NCBI RefSeq assembly: GCF_001968825.1
Contig: NZ_MIEU01000011.1
Location: 492,030 to 556,029, forward strand
Reading direction: 5' to 3'
DNA length: 64,000 nt
Source of the DNA: Tersicoccus sp. Bi-70
GTDB taxonomy: Bacteria; Actinomycetota; Actinomycetes; Actinomycetales; Micrococcaceae
The notes under the pieces: model-generated
Seen by the model: the letters and a program-made list of their open reading frames with translations, nothing else
Databases searched by the model: none
What the model was told of the DNA's origin: nothing
Program-made: the position numbers and the translations under genes
Part shown: in pieces, positions 53,395-61,836 of the stretch
Layout of the letters: each line of letters begins with the position of its first letter
How positions within the stretch are numbered: position 1 is the stretch's first letter

Positions 53395-53413
53395 TGACCA
53401 TTGCTCGTTTCAT
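53342..53413 (-). CDS. Short membrane peptide overlapping the ltrA start
   Basis: ATG 53413 with a very strong site (TGGAGGTAGGTAGCAC upstream) opens a 23-residue frame, MKRAMVIVVLAGAAAGGIVA then REL and stop. It is a basic start plus one hydrophobic helix. It overlaps the 5' end of ltrA in another frame and may couple translation or be a small membrane peptide. No homologue is known to me. Confidence 0.4.
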   Translation of the reverse strand: MKRAMVIVVLAGAAAGGIVAREL

Positions 53414-53669
53414 GTGCTACCTACCTCCAGGAGGGTCGCGGGTAGTGAGATGCCGGGTGTCGAGCCTGCAATTAGCCCCGCCTGCGCCATGTGGCGTACC
53501 GGGGCTGCTTACGAGCGGTTTCCGGCGCCGGTGGGCTGGGCGGCCTGGCTGGACGGTACCACGATGGCGGAACAGCGGGCCGGGAGGTCATCGGGTGAGC
53601 GGCTGGGTGACCAGGTTCCCGTCTCGGGCAACCTCATGGTCCACCACGTTCGCGCTGTCCCACGTTTGA

Positions 53670-53807
53670 GCGTCCGCCACGGCGGGCGACGGCCATGGTG
53701 AGCGCGTCCACGGCGAGCTGGGCGGTCATGTGGCGATCGATCGAGTACCCGACGATCCGGTTTGAGAAGACGTCCTTGACCGCGCACAGGTAGAGCTTCG
53801 AGTCCCC
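53670..53807 (-). pseudogene. IS3-family transposase internal fragment
   Basis: About 45 codons encode GDSKLYLCAVKDVFSNRIVGYSIDRHMTAQLAV... in blocks typical of the IS3 OrfB integrase core, ending DALTMAVARRGG. Both sides lack element sequence. The fragment abuts the 5' side of the recombinase gene. Confidence 0.75.
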
Positions 53808-53864
53808 GGCCAGCGCAGTTGGAGTTCGCGTCGTTGGCCGGGGAGCCACAGGCGATCGCGGAGG

Positions 53865-54452
53865 TTGGTGGACACCGGCGACATCGGAGATCGCTCCGGA
53901 CTGTCGGTCGACTGGGCAGCTTGGTCGCTGGTGGTGTGCAGCCGGAAGATTTCCGGCGGCTCTCGCACCGACCGGACCGCACTGCTCGACTGCATCGGGT
54001 ACGTCCGTGACGGAGACATCGTCCGCGTCGCATCGATGGACCGGCTCGCCCGCTCCCTCGGTGACCTGCGAGACATCGTTGACGAGATCACCGCGAAGGG
54101 CGCCTCGGTCGAGTTCGTCAAGGAACAGCAGACCTACAGCCGCGACACCGACGACGCGATCGGCCGGCTCATGCTCAACCTCCTCGGCGCGTTCGCCGAG
54201 TTTGAACGCACCCTCATCCGCGAACGCCAACGCGGAGGCATCCGCATCGCCAAAGCCGCCGGCAAGTACAAGGGCCGGGCGCGGAAGCTCACCGACGACC
54301 AGATCGCCGAAGCCCGACGACTCGTCAACACCGGGGTGCCGAAGACGGCGGTCGCACGCGAACTCGGCATCGACCGCACGACGCTGTATCGGATGCTCGC
54401 AGTCCGTCCCGTCGCCGCCGACGGCGACGGGACGGCCGCCGACCGTGCGTAG
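53865..54452 (+). pseudogene. Resolvase-type serine recombinase lacking its catalytic N-terminus
   Basis: From about residue 30 the frame matches Tn3-type resolvases: ISGGSRTDR, VRDGDIVRVASMDRLARSLGDLRDIVDEI, VEFVKEQQTY, LNLLGAFAEFERTLIRERQRGGI and a C-terminal helix-turn-helix (VPKTAVARELGIDRTTLYRML). The usual first strand with catalytic Ser (YxRVSxxxQ) is missing, and an unrelated leader replaces it. So the arginine-rich active site and DNA-binding parts remain but strand cleavage should be impossible. Confidence 0.8.
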
Positions 54453-54551
54453 TGTTTGTGGCCAGCGTCGATGGATCAGAAGCGACCCAGTCTCCAATTT
54501 GCTCGGCGAGCGGTGCCGGCACGGGAAGTCAGACGGATCGCTGGCTTGCCA

Positions 54552-54992
54552 TCACTCCCGGCGTACGAGGCTGACTGCGGCGACCAGCGCGCCCCAGGCG
54601 ACAGCGACCAGCACGACGAGGAACGGGGCCGAGACATGCGCCGCTGTGAGCAGCGCGGCGATCCAGACACTCGCGATGGCCCCCGTACCGGCGCTGAGCC
54701 CTCCCATCACCGCGGCTGCCGCGCGGCGGGAAACATCGGTCGAAAGCGGAAAGACCAGCAGCGAGCAGATAAGCGAACCGCCCAGACCGGGAACCAGCAT
54801 CGTCCAGAAGAACGCCGTCGCCGAGCCCCATTGATCCGGACTGTCCCCGGCCCAGTGCACAGGAATTCGGGTCGGCGCTCCGGTCCAGATTGTCCGAACG
54901 AGCACGAGCAAGAGCGGCGGAATCCACGACAGCGTCGCCGCAACAATCAGCGCTGGTTCGACACGACGACGAGACTGCACACCCTCAGCCAT
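54552..54992 (-). CDS. DUF1648-like small membrane protein
   Basis: A protein of about 146 residues with four hydrophobic helices (LIVAATLSWIPPLLLVLV, FFWTMLVPGLGGSLICSLLVF, VMGGLSAGTGAIASVWIAALL, APFLVVLVAVAWGALVAAV). The loop APTRIPVHWAGDSPDQWGS resembles the DUF1648 motif. ATG 54992 or GTG 55013 could start it. Function unknown. Confidence 0.65.
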   Translation of the reverse strand: MAEGVQSRRRVEPALIVAATLSWIPPLLLVLVRTIWTGAPTRIPVHWAGDSPDQWGSATAFFWTMLVPGLGGSLICSLLVFPLSTDVSRRAAAAVMGGLSAGTGAIASVWIAALLTAAHVSAPFLVVLVAVAWGALVAAVSLVRRE

Positions 54993-55078
54993 CCGTTGAC
55001 CGTACCTCACCAACTGCGCGGCGGCGTTGCGTGAAGTGGTGTCTCTCCGATCCTCTGCCGAGACAATCCGAGGTAAGG

Positions 55079-55098
55079 GGGACTGCTGCAGCAGTCCC
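55079..55098. repeat. Perfect 20-bp palindrome
   Basis: GGGACTGCTGCAGCAGTCCC is self-complementary with no loop. It lies between the DUF1648-like gene and transporter debris. It might be an operator or a site left by a mobile element. Confidence 0.6.
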
Positions 55099-55135
55099 TA
55101 ACACGACCGGTGCATGACGTATCTCCTATGTGGAA

Positions 55136-55280
55136 CTAGTGAACGGCCGGCGCGACGCGTTTGGCATCAACACCCAGGAGCAGCAGTGCAACAGCAAGCG
55201 GTGCGTAGGTAACGACGTCAGCCTGAGTGAACGGCTCTCCCAGTGCCAGCACCGAGACCAACACCAGCAGGTGAGGCAAT
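55136..55280 (-). pseudogene. EamA/RarD-like transporter, C-terminal remnant
   Basis: Read on the minus strand, the sequence gives LLVLVSVLALGEPFTQADVV then TYAPLAVALLLLGVDAKR before a TAG at 55136-55138. The GEPFT block within two helices resembles the end of EamA/RarD permeases. Only about 45 residues remain. Low confidence. Confidence 0.35.
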
Positions 55281-55475
55281 CGCTTCTATCACCGCGCGAG
55301 TATTTCAGCAGCCACTGCACCTGCCGATGATCGGCCGAGGTCAGATCGTCGTCGACGTGGCCGACAGCGAGAGCTGACCGGAGCATCTGGTCCTGAGCAC
55401 GGCAGCAAGACCAGCTTGTCGGCCGACAACGAGCCGATGCTTGCCCGGCTCGAGGCGAGATGGGAAGGTTGCAAG

Positions 55476-56528
55476 GTGACCGTCCGTTCCCTTGCTCAGT
55501 TTCGTTCGTTAGTGCCGGGACTTGTCCTCGCCGTCGCGATTGGGATCGTCGCCACTTTCGTGGGGCGCGCCGTCCCGGTAGTCGGGGGGCCCGTCCCCGC
55601 GGTCGTCGTCGGTGCCCTTGTGGGGTGGCTGGTCCGACGGCGCCAGGGTGGCGGTCTTGGTGTCCTGCAGTCCGGGGTCCGGTTCGCGTCGAGCCGGGTC
55701 CTGCAGGCTGCGGTCGTCCTGCTCGGCGCGCAGCTTTCCATCGGGGAGGTGCTGCGCATCGGCGGGCAGACGTTGCCGGTGATGCTGACCACGCTGGTGG
55801 TGTGCCTCGTCGCGGCGTGGGGGATCGGCCGTCTGCTGCGCGTATCTGACGCGCTCCGCACCCTGATCGGCGTCGGGACCGGCATCTGTGGTGCGTCCGC
55901 GATCGCGGCGGTCACACCGGTAATCGGTGCCGTCAGCGCGGATGTTGCCTACGCGATGTCGACAATTTTCCTGTGCAATATCGCCGCCGTGTTCGTCTTT
56001 CCCCTGGTCGGTCACGCGCTCGGCCTCTCGCAGCACGCCTTCGGCGTGTTCGCGGGGACCGCGGTGAACGACACCTCGTCGGTTGTCGCGACGGCGACGG
56101 TTTACGGCCGTCAGGCAACCGACACCGCCGTTGTCGTGAAGCTGGTGCGCACTCTCATGATCATCCCGATCGTGGTTGGGCTGGCCGGACTGGAGGCACG
56201 ACGCACCACCCGCGAGCAGAGCACGTCGGGCGACAGTGCCGGACGCGCCGGCGGCATCCGGATCTTCCGACTGGTGCCGTGGTTCCTGATCGGGTTCCTT
56301 GTGGTCGTGTTCCTCCGCACCGTCGGGCTCCTTCCGGCGGCCGCGGCCCCCGCCCTCGGGTCGGCGGCGACCTTTCTCATTACCTGCGCCCTCGCAGCAA
56401 TCGGGATCTCCACGGACTTCAGCGCGCTGCGCCGAGCCGGGTTTCGGCCGATGCTGCTCGGCATCATCCTGTGGGTGCTTGTGGCCGCAACGAGTCTCGG
56501 CGTGCAGGCGGTCTTCAATCAGCTCTGA
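55476..56528 (+). CDS. yeiH: YeiH-family putative sulfate exporter
   Basis: A protein of about 350 residues of the UPF0324/YeiH family with ten helices: LVPGLVLAVAIGIVATFVG, LQSGVRFASSRVLQAAVVLLGAQLSIGEVL, GTGICGASAIAAVTPVIGA and FAGTAVNDTSSVVATATVYG. The family is often linked to sulfite or cysteine metabolism and to a neighbouring LysR gene. GTG 55476 after GGGAAGG fits better than TTG 55416. A LysR fragment remains convergent downstream. Confidence 0.88.
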   Translation: MTVRSLAQFRSLVPGLVLAVAIGIVATFVGRAVPVVGGPVPAVVVGALVGWLVRRRQGGGLGVLQSGVRFASSRVLQAAVVLLGAQLSIGEVLRIGGQTLPVMLTTLVVCLVAAWGIGRLLRVSDALRTLIGVGTGICGASAIAAVTPVIGAVSADVAYAMSTIFLCNIAAVFVFPLVGHALGLSQHAFGVFAGTAVNDTSSVVATATVYGRQATDTAVVVKLVRTLMIIPIVVGLAGLEARRTTREQSTSGDSAGRAGGIRIFRLVPWFLIGFLVVVFLRTVGLLPAAAAPALGSAATFLITCALAAIGISTDFSALRRAGFRPMLLGIILWVLVAATSLGVQAVFNQL

Positions 56529-56538
56529 GCGGAGCGTC

Positions 56539-56727
56539 TCAGCGGGTAGCGGTCGATCGAGCAGTGTTGAGCAGGAGGGCGGCGGCACCGGACGGTGACC
56601 GGTCCGGATGCCAGACAGCAGTGAGAGGCCGGGCCAGCCGAGCGTCGGCGATGTGCACCTGCACCAAGCGGCCGAGCGCAAGGTCATCCCGTACGGCGAG
56701 GGTGGACAAGACCCGCAGGTCCGACAC
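56539..56727 (-). pseudogene. LysR-type regulator, C-terminal fragment
   Basis: About 62 codons match the end of a LysR effector domain: SDLRVLSTLAVRDDLALGRLVQVHIADARLARPLTAVWHP. The frame is closed by a stop just upstream, so the DNA-binding part is gone. It lies 10 bp from the yeiH stop; LysR genes are common partners of yeiH. Confidence 0.7.
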
Positions 56728-57160
56728 TTTGAAGCACCTTCAGTCCTTCGCGCAGCTCGAGCAGGGACCGGCTTGTGGGCGCGTCGTCGTTCGTTTCGCT
56801 TCACCGCGTGAAGGGCGCAAGCGGACTCCTCCGGTCTCGTGACGGGCGTTCACGCCGGATACCTGTGACTCCGTCGACACGCTGTCCTGAGGGGCGGGAC
56901 CCAAATTCGTTGTGTGGTCGAGCGGAGGTTTCCTGCGGATCTTCCGCGCGGCGTCCAGAGTTGCGAGCGCTTCCCCGAAGATGAGCGGGTCTAAGTGCTT
57001 CAGGTTGATGTGCGCCAACTTCTGATGCTGAGGATCGTGCTCGACTCGGAGCGCGCAAGCGGAGCAATCGGCTCAATCTTTCGACACGTCGAGCGATACG
57101 GTGCACGTCCGCGGGAATGATCAGTTCCGCTTGCGTCAACGATTCCCGATCGTGGTGGCG
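56728..57160. other. Unassigned debris between lysR fragment and alcohol dehydrogenase
   Basis: 433 bp. A minus-strand frame (about 57,060-56,740) reads LRVEHDPQHQKLAHINLKHL then DPLIFGEALATLDAARKIRR, which looks like genuine coding sequence but which I cannot place. It continues into low-quality sequence without homology. Probably a gene remnant. Confidence 0.4.
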
Positions 57161-57208
57161 AGGACGATGCCCCAGCTTGTTGTTCTCTCGTGGGAGGGGC
57201 ATCGTCCT
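57161..57208 (-). terminator. Terminator of the alcohol dehydrogenase gene
   Basis: AGGACGATGCCCC (57161-57173) and GGGGCATCGTCCT (57196-57208) form a perfect 13-bp stem, 22-base loop. It lies 14 bp beyond the dehydrogenase stop on the minus strand. Confidence 0.65.
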
Positions 57209-57221
57209 GGCCGTTGGGCGC

Positions 57222-58265
57222 TCAGCCCTTCGAGGAGGGCGCTCCCGGGACCAGCACGGCCCGTCCGGGGATCTGACCGGTGGCGAGGCGTTCGAACACT
57301 TCGTTGATTTCCGAAAGTGGGTGTCGTTCAATTGCCGATACCAGTCGCCCAGAGCGGGCTAGCGCGAGTACCTCCTCGAGTTCATTCCGGGTACCCCAGT
57401 TGCTCGTCGTCATCGCTGCTTCGGCGGCGAAGCGGAAGAACGAGAACGGGAAGCTGCCGCCCGCGAGCCCGACGAGCACAAAGATACCGAGCCGGTCCAC
57501 CGCTCCAGCGCCAAGGGCCAAGGTCGTGTCGATTCCGACAAAGTCAAGAACAGCCGCTACCCCGTCCCGGCCGGCGGCAGTGCGAATCTGTTCCGCGGCA
57601 TCAGTATCTCGGGGGTCGACGGTGACGTCGGCTCCGAGCTCGCGTGCGGCCTGGCGCTTCTTCTCGTCGGTGTCGACAACAATCACCTTTGCCGGGGAGA
57701 GCAGTTTCAGGAACTGGACCCCGTACTGGCCGAGCCCTCCAGCGCCGATCAAGACCGCGCTAGTGCCGGGCACGAGGTGGGGCAGTGCCTTCTTGACCGC
57801 CGAGTAAGGCGTAAGGGCTGCATCGGTGAGAGCGGCTGCTTCTACGGGGTCGAGTCCGTCTGCCGGAAGCAAATGCCGCACGGACGGCACGACCATGTAC
57901 TCCGCATACCCGCCTGCTGGACCCATGCCGCCCCACAGGAATGTGTTGCAGAGCTGTTCCTTGCCTCCCAGGCAGAAACGGCAGTGACCGCAGCCCCAGC
58001 CGCCGAACACGACGACGGCGTCGCCGACCTCGAACCCGTTGCCTTCTGCGCCGGGACCGAAGGACTCGATCCAGCCTGCATTCTCATGACCCAAGGTGTG
58101 GGGGAAAGCGACACCCGGAATCTCGCCGGACTTGACGTGCAGGTCGGAGTGGCATGCCCCGGATCCACCGATTCGTATCAGGACCTCCCCAGGCCCAGGT
58201 TCTGGAGTCGGGATGTCCTCGATAACGAAATTCGACCCTACTTCGTTCAGTCGTGCTGCTTTCAT
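57222..58265 (-). CDS. Zinc-dependent alcohol dehydrogenase
   Basis: A 347-residue medium-chain dehydrogenase. Catalytic Zn residues lie in GSGACHSDLH and TLGHENAGW; the structural Zn site is GCGHCRFCLGGKEQLC; NAD binding is LIGAGGLGQYGVQFLK with Asp after the second strand (VVDTDEKK), indicating NAD+. It is like the secondary or medium-chain alcohol dehydrogenases of Rhodococcus. ATG 58265 follows AAGGAAGC. The TetR gene upstream on the same strand probably regulates it. Confidence 0.9.
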   Translation of the reverse strand: MKAARLNEVGSNFVIEDIPTPEPGPGEVLIRIGGSGACHSDLHVKSGEIPGVAFPHTLGHENAGWIESFGPGAEGNGFEVGDAVVVFGGWGCGHCRFCLGGKEQLCNTFLWGGMGPAGGYAEYMVVPSVRHLLPADGLDPVEAAALTDAALTPYSAVKKALPHLVPGTSAVLIGAGGLGQYGVQFLKLLSPAKVIVVDTDEKKRQAARELGADVTVDPRDTDAAEQIRTAAGRDGVAAVLDFVGIDTTLALGAGAVDRLGIFVLVGLAGGSFPFSFFRFAAEAAMTTSNWGTRNELEEVLALARSGRLVSAIERHPLSEINEVFERLATGQIPGRAVLVPGAPSSKG

Positions 58266-58390
58266 GAATGTGCTTCCTTTTCTGTTCACAGATATGCCAT
58301 TAGCGGGCTTCGTGGGGGATGATGGTTTGCGGTCGCCTGGTTGCCTTGCGATCGCAGGAGGCGACTCGTCGAAGCGCCAGTGTTGTTCGA

Positions 58391-59044
58391 TCAGGGCGTT
58401 GAGTTCGCACCTCCCATCGACGTCAGGTTCGCGTGGCGAGGCGGGCTGCTCACCTCGGGGAGGCGGCGCGGGGTGGCAACGAGAGGTCCCGACGTGAATT
58501 GTGCGAGGGTCCGCACGTAAGCGATCTCCGGATCAGCGCCCGCTGTGACCATGTCCTCGAGGGCGATCCGAATCGAACTCGCCACGGCTGCGGCAGCCGC
58601 GCGCGCGGCGACAGAGTCCGCCGCCAACCCGAGCCGGGGAGCCAACACGGGCGCGACCGACAGCTCACCGTCATGAACCCTTTTCATGAACACCGACCAC
58701 ATCTCCGAGTTGCGAAACACGAGGGGAAACAGCTGCAAAGTGCGCTCGGCCGATTCGCTCAGCAAGCTTGCCCGGAACGCGAGGCGCAGCACCTCCGTCA
58801 AGGCGATGTCTGGATCCATTTCGACGATCACCGCGTTGAAACGTCGAATGCACCAGTCGAACACTGGCCCAACCGACTCAGCCTTGACCGAGAAGTACCG
58901 ATGAAACGTTCGCTGCGAAATGCCGATCTCGCTCGCGATCTCTGTGATCGTCAGGTCCATGGTGCCGCGGATGACGAACAGTGCGCAGCATTGTTCCGAT
59001 GCGCGAAGGCGCGCGCCCTCTCGCGGCTCGATTTCGCACTCCAT
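58391..59044 (-). CDS. TetR-family transcriptional regulator
   Basis: A 217-residue regulator. The helix-turn-helix reads LTITEIASEIGISQRTFHRYFSVKAES. The C-terminal domain is helical and resembles actinobacterial regulators of alcohol dehydrogenase and oxidoreductase genes (TetR_C_17-like). ATG 59044 is chosen; a longer N-terminus from 59143 lacks family sequence. A small palindrome lies 25 bp upstream. Confidence 0.85.
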   Translation of the reverse strand: MECEIEPREGARLRASEQCCALFVIRGTMDLTITEIASEIGISQRTFHRYFSVKAESVGPVFDWCIRRFNAVIVEMDPDIALTEVLRLAFRASLLSESAERTLQLFPLVFRNSEMWSVFMKRVHDGELSVAPVLAPRLGLAADSVAARAAAAAVASSIRIALEDMVTAGADPEIAYVRTLAQFTSGPLVATPRRLPEVSSPPRHANLTSMGGANSTP

Positions 59045-59068
59045 CACGGGGGTGACGCTACACCTGCC

Positions 59069-59083
59069 TGGCAGAAACTGCCA
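59069..59083. promoter_or_regulatory. Palindrome upstream of tetR
   Basis: TGGCAG-AAA-CTGCCA is a perfect 6-bp inverted repeat with a 3-base spacer, 25 bp upstream of the regulator start. A candidate autoregulatory operator. Confidence 0.45.
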
Positions 59084-59459
59084 CGGCCTATCTAGGCGCG
59101 AAGTTTCCCTCGCTGGAGGTTCCACCCTGCAGCAGATCTCCAATCACATCCGGCCCTCAGTTCCCGCCGGCATTGCTGCCTTCGTGTCGTGGGGCGCAGA
59201 TCTATGCACAGCCTCTTACTGCATCGGTGAGCAAGGATCTCGTTCACGAATATCGGGCTCGTGTGTCCGTCAGCGGATCACTCACGGGCGGGCTGCGCAC
59301 GTTAAGACCTCGCTGCCTCTTCTTCAGCGACGGTCCCTACAGGTTCCGCGATCTTCACGACGATGTCTCGCACCGTTCCTCCGCCGTGCTGAACCCTCCA
59401 CGAGGGGCAAGCGTCGGGCTCACCTGGTCGAGTTCTTCGAATGTCACGCCATGCATAGC
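59084..59459. other. Gap between tetR and ISL3 copy 2
   Basis: 376 bp with lower GC than the surroundings and no frame with recognisable protein sequence. Nothing specific is seen beyond the ISL3 boundary at 59460. Confidence 0.5.
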
Positions 59460-60788
59460 GGCTCATCCCAATCGGGGGTGTAGGAGTTGGGGTCTGAAGC
59501 CGCGGTCTCGAGCAGGCTTCGGGCGATGTAGTTGGTCAGGTTGCGGAACCCGAGTGCGGAGCCGCGCAGGTGTTCGAGCCGTCCGTTGAGCGCCTCGGTC
59601 GGCCCGTTGCTGGTGCCGGGTCGTTCGAAGTAGGCGAGCATGTCAGCGGCTCGCTTCTTCAGGGTCCGGCCCAGGGTGGTGAGCTCGGTGAGCACCTTGG
59701 GGACGCCGGCGCTGAGGTCGGTGATCAGCTTCTCCATGAGCTCGCGGCCACGTTGCCGGTCCTCGTGGCGATAGGCGGCGATCATGCGCTGGCAGACACC
59801 CCAGGTCGCCTCGACCTCGACGTGAGCGTCATCAACGAACAGCGCGCGTAGCCTGTCGCTCTGCTTATCGGTGAGCAGGTCCGCGCCGGTGTGCAGCGTG
59901 CGCCGCGAGTTGTAGAGCGGGTCGTCCCTGAACCCACGGTGCCCGTGGATCGCGAGTTGGACCCGGCGCCGGCACCTGTCCAGGGCGTCACCGGCCAGGC
60001 GCACGACGTGGAAGGGATCCATCACCGTGACCGCGTCCGGGATCTCCTCTGCAGCGGCGGTCTTGAACCCGGTGAAGCCGTCCATCGCGACCACCTCGAC
60101 CGCGTCACGGAAGGCGTCGTCGCGGTCGGCGAGCCAGGTCTTGAACGCCGCCTTCGACCGGCCCTTGACCATGTCCAGCAGCCTTGCTGGGCCGGCGCCA
60201 TCGCGGACCGGGGTGAGGTCGATGATCGACGGTGACGTACTTGTCGCCACGCCTGGTGTGGCGCCAGACGTGCTCATCGACCCCAATGACCTTCACGCCC
60301 TCAAACCGCGTGGGGTCGCTGATCAGCAGCCGCTTGCCTTCAGCGAGGACCGCGTTGTTGGCGGTGTCCCACGCGACCCCGAGTCCCTCGGCGACACGGG
60401 CGACGGTGAGGTGTGCGACCACGATCCCTTCCAGCGCCCACCGCAGCCCGGTGCGCGAGAGCTTCGCGCGTGGCTCCGCCGCGGCGCTGGTGTCTTGGCG
60501 TCACACGTGTCCGCAGTCGGCACAGCGGTAGCGGCGCACTACAACTTACAGCACGGTCGGTCGCCAGCCCAGCGGCTCGTGGGCCAACCGCCGGATCACG
60601 GTGTCACGAGCAGCGCCTTCGCTGCCGCACCGTCGGCACCACTGATCTGGTTCGACCACGCGGCACGCGAGGACCGCACGATCCGGTTCAAGTCGTTGTC
60701 CGGTCACGCTCAGACCGAAGCCGTCGAGTCGAGCGAAGGCGGTCAGGTCAGGGCGGCCGAAGCCGGCCGGCGGGGTAGCGTCGGACAC
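59444..60788 (-). pseudogene. ISL3-family transposase, multiply interrupted
   Basis: The N-terminus starts near 60788 (LDGFGLSVTGQRLEPDRAVL, then a zinc-finger CRRCG...). A TAA at 60546-60548 and a TGA where HVWRQD would be expected (about 60498) interrupt it; the same frame then resumes LTVARVAEGLGVAWDTANN and VIGVDEHVWRH. Near 60,230 the frame shifts after KYVTV to IIDLTPVRDGAGPARLL, and the rest runs to LETA with another shift at the extreme C-terminus. DDE residues survive, but at least four lesions prevent expression. Confidence 0.87.
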
Positions 60789-60897
60789 GTCGAGGTTTTT
60801 CGGATGGATGGCGTAGGAACCTCCATCGTCGGGAGATCTCGACGTCTATCTGCGGACCGACGCGCCCGGCCGACCTACACCGTCATCTGAGAAGACC
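59460..60897. mobile_element. ISL3-family element, degenerate (copy 2)
   Basis: The left end GGCTCATCCCAATCGGGGGT (from 59460) and the right end CTACACCGTCATCTGAGAAG (from 60875, to 60897) are imperfect inverted repeats of the ISL3 type and resemble the left end of copy 1 (51000). Length is 1,438 bp. No 8-bp target duplication could be matched. The transposase is broken, so the element is dead unless helped in trans. Confidence 0.8.
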
Positions 60898-61126
60898 CCT
60901 GAAACGTCTTCGACGACGACGGGACCGGCGAGGAGGGCGTGGTGATCTAAAGGAATGGAGCTTGCTCGGCTTCGACGCCGCCGCAAGCTCCGGTGAAACG
61001 GTCGGTACTGGTCGGTCGTCGTCGGTCACCACCGGATGGCGGCGTCCCCTACGCTCGGCGTTTGCGCAGGTCAGCGGCTCGTTCGCCCAGTGGGCGCATC
61101 AAGCGATAGACGCAAAGCCGACGTGA

Positions 61127-61160
61127 TTAGGTCGTCGGTTCGATTCCGACAGGCGGCTCC
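61127..61160 (+). tRNA. tRNA-Thr 3' half (remnant, possible attachment site)
   Basis: The T-arm GTCGG-TTCGATT-CCGAC (61134-61150) is followed by AGGCGGC, discriminator T and CC. The variable-loop bases AGGTC precede it. This equals the 3' end of actinobacterial tRNA-Thr genes whose acceptor starts GCCGCCT. No matching 5' acceptor, D-arm or anticodon arm lies upstream, so only the 3' half is present. Such 3' halves are typical att sites of integrated elements. Confidence 0.55.
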
Positions 61161-61163
61161 GGC

Positions 61164-61205
61164 GAACAGCCCCTGACCTGCGCAAACGCAGGGCAGGGGC
61201 TGTTC
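61164..61205 (+). terminator. Strong terminator after the tRNA-Thr remnant
   Basis: GAACAGCCCCTGACCTGCG and CGCAGGGCAGGGGCTGTTC form a 19-bp stem with one mismatch and loop CAAA. It starts 3 bp after the tRNA 3' end, the normal position for a tRNA terminator. Confidence 0.85.
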
Positions 61206-61416
61206 GGTTCTGGTGGTCGCGCGAAGCGCTGGCCTCACGGCTCTGCCGACACCGACGTCGCTCTCCTCTGCGACGGACCTCTCGCCGGCTGAGCACTCGC
61301 GGCCGGCATCCTGTCCGTGTGCCGATAGGCCTCGCACCGCTCGGCAACGCAGCATGGCGTTACGTCGCCACCTGGCGACGGCTCGGCGGGGCGCGATCGT
61401 CTCGTGCGCTGGCGGA

Positions 61417-61728
61417 CTACGGGAGCTTGGACGCGAGGACGTCGGCCGCCAGGATCTCGGGTGCTGCGCTGAGGAGGTGCTGGTTGGCCATCAGGGCTGC
61501 GACGATGGCGCCGTTGGCGTGGGCGTCGCGAGCGGCCTCGTCGGGGAATGCATCGAAGATCCAGAAGGTGTCGGCGTGGGTCCTGACCGCGAACCAGACA
61601 ATCGTTCCTACTTCTTCGTTGGCGAGTGCGACAGCGCCGGCGAGCAGATCGGCAACCGCGTCGTGCTGTCCATCGGCCGCGACGATCTTGGCGACGAAGG
61701 CATACGGAAGTGATGCGGGTGTGGACAT
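61417..61728 (-). CDS. Antibiotic biosynthesis monooxygenase-like (ABM) protein
   Basis: A 103-residue ferredoxin-like-fold protein: AFVAKIVAADGQHDAVADLLAGAV, GTIVWFAVRTHADTFWIFDAFPDEAARDAH. It fits the putative quinol monooxygenase group. No cofactor motif is expected. It is divergent from the GlxA-type regulator and likely controlled by it. Confidence 0.85.
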   Translation of the reverse strand: MSTPASLPYAFVAKIVAADGQHDAVADLLAGAVALANEEVGTIVWFAVRTHADTFWIFDAFPDEAARDAHANGAIVAALMANQHLLSAAPEILAADVLASKLP

Positions 61729-61836
61729 GAGGGACTCTCCTAGGTGTCGAGGTTTCTTGGTGAAGCGACCTCATCATATGACGAGCGAGGGCCGGTGGGG
61801 AGTGGCGTACACGGCAGTATTGCTATTGTTTACGTC

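Larger units (their letters stand above)
55014..55475. other. Gap with a palindrome and transporter debris
   Basis: 462 bp without an intact gene. It contains a perfect 20-bp palindrome (55079-55098) and a fragment on the minus strand (55136-55280). GGAAGG about 6 bases before GTG 55476 is the ribosome binding site of yeiH. Confidence 0.5.

Noticed and set aside
60898..61126. Integrase gene next to the tRNA-Thr fragment
   Set aside because: An open stretch ends just before the tRNA piece, but I see no tyrosine recombinase motifs (R..HxxR..Y) in it.
61071..61355. Protein ending RNRTDDL-like on the minus strand
   Set aside because: This peptide is the well-known spurious translation of the reverse complement of a tRNA 3' end and does not indicate a gene.
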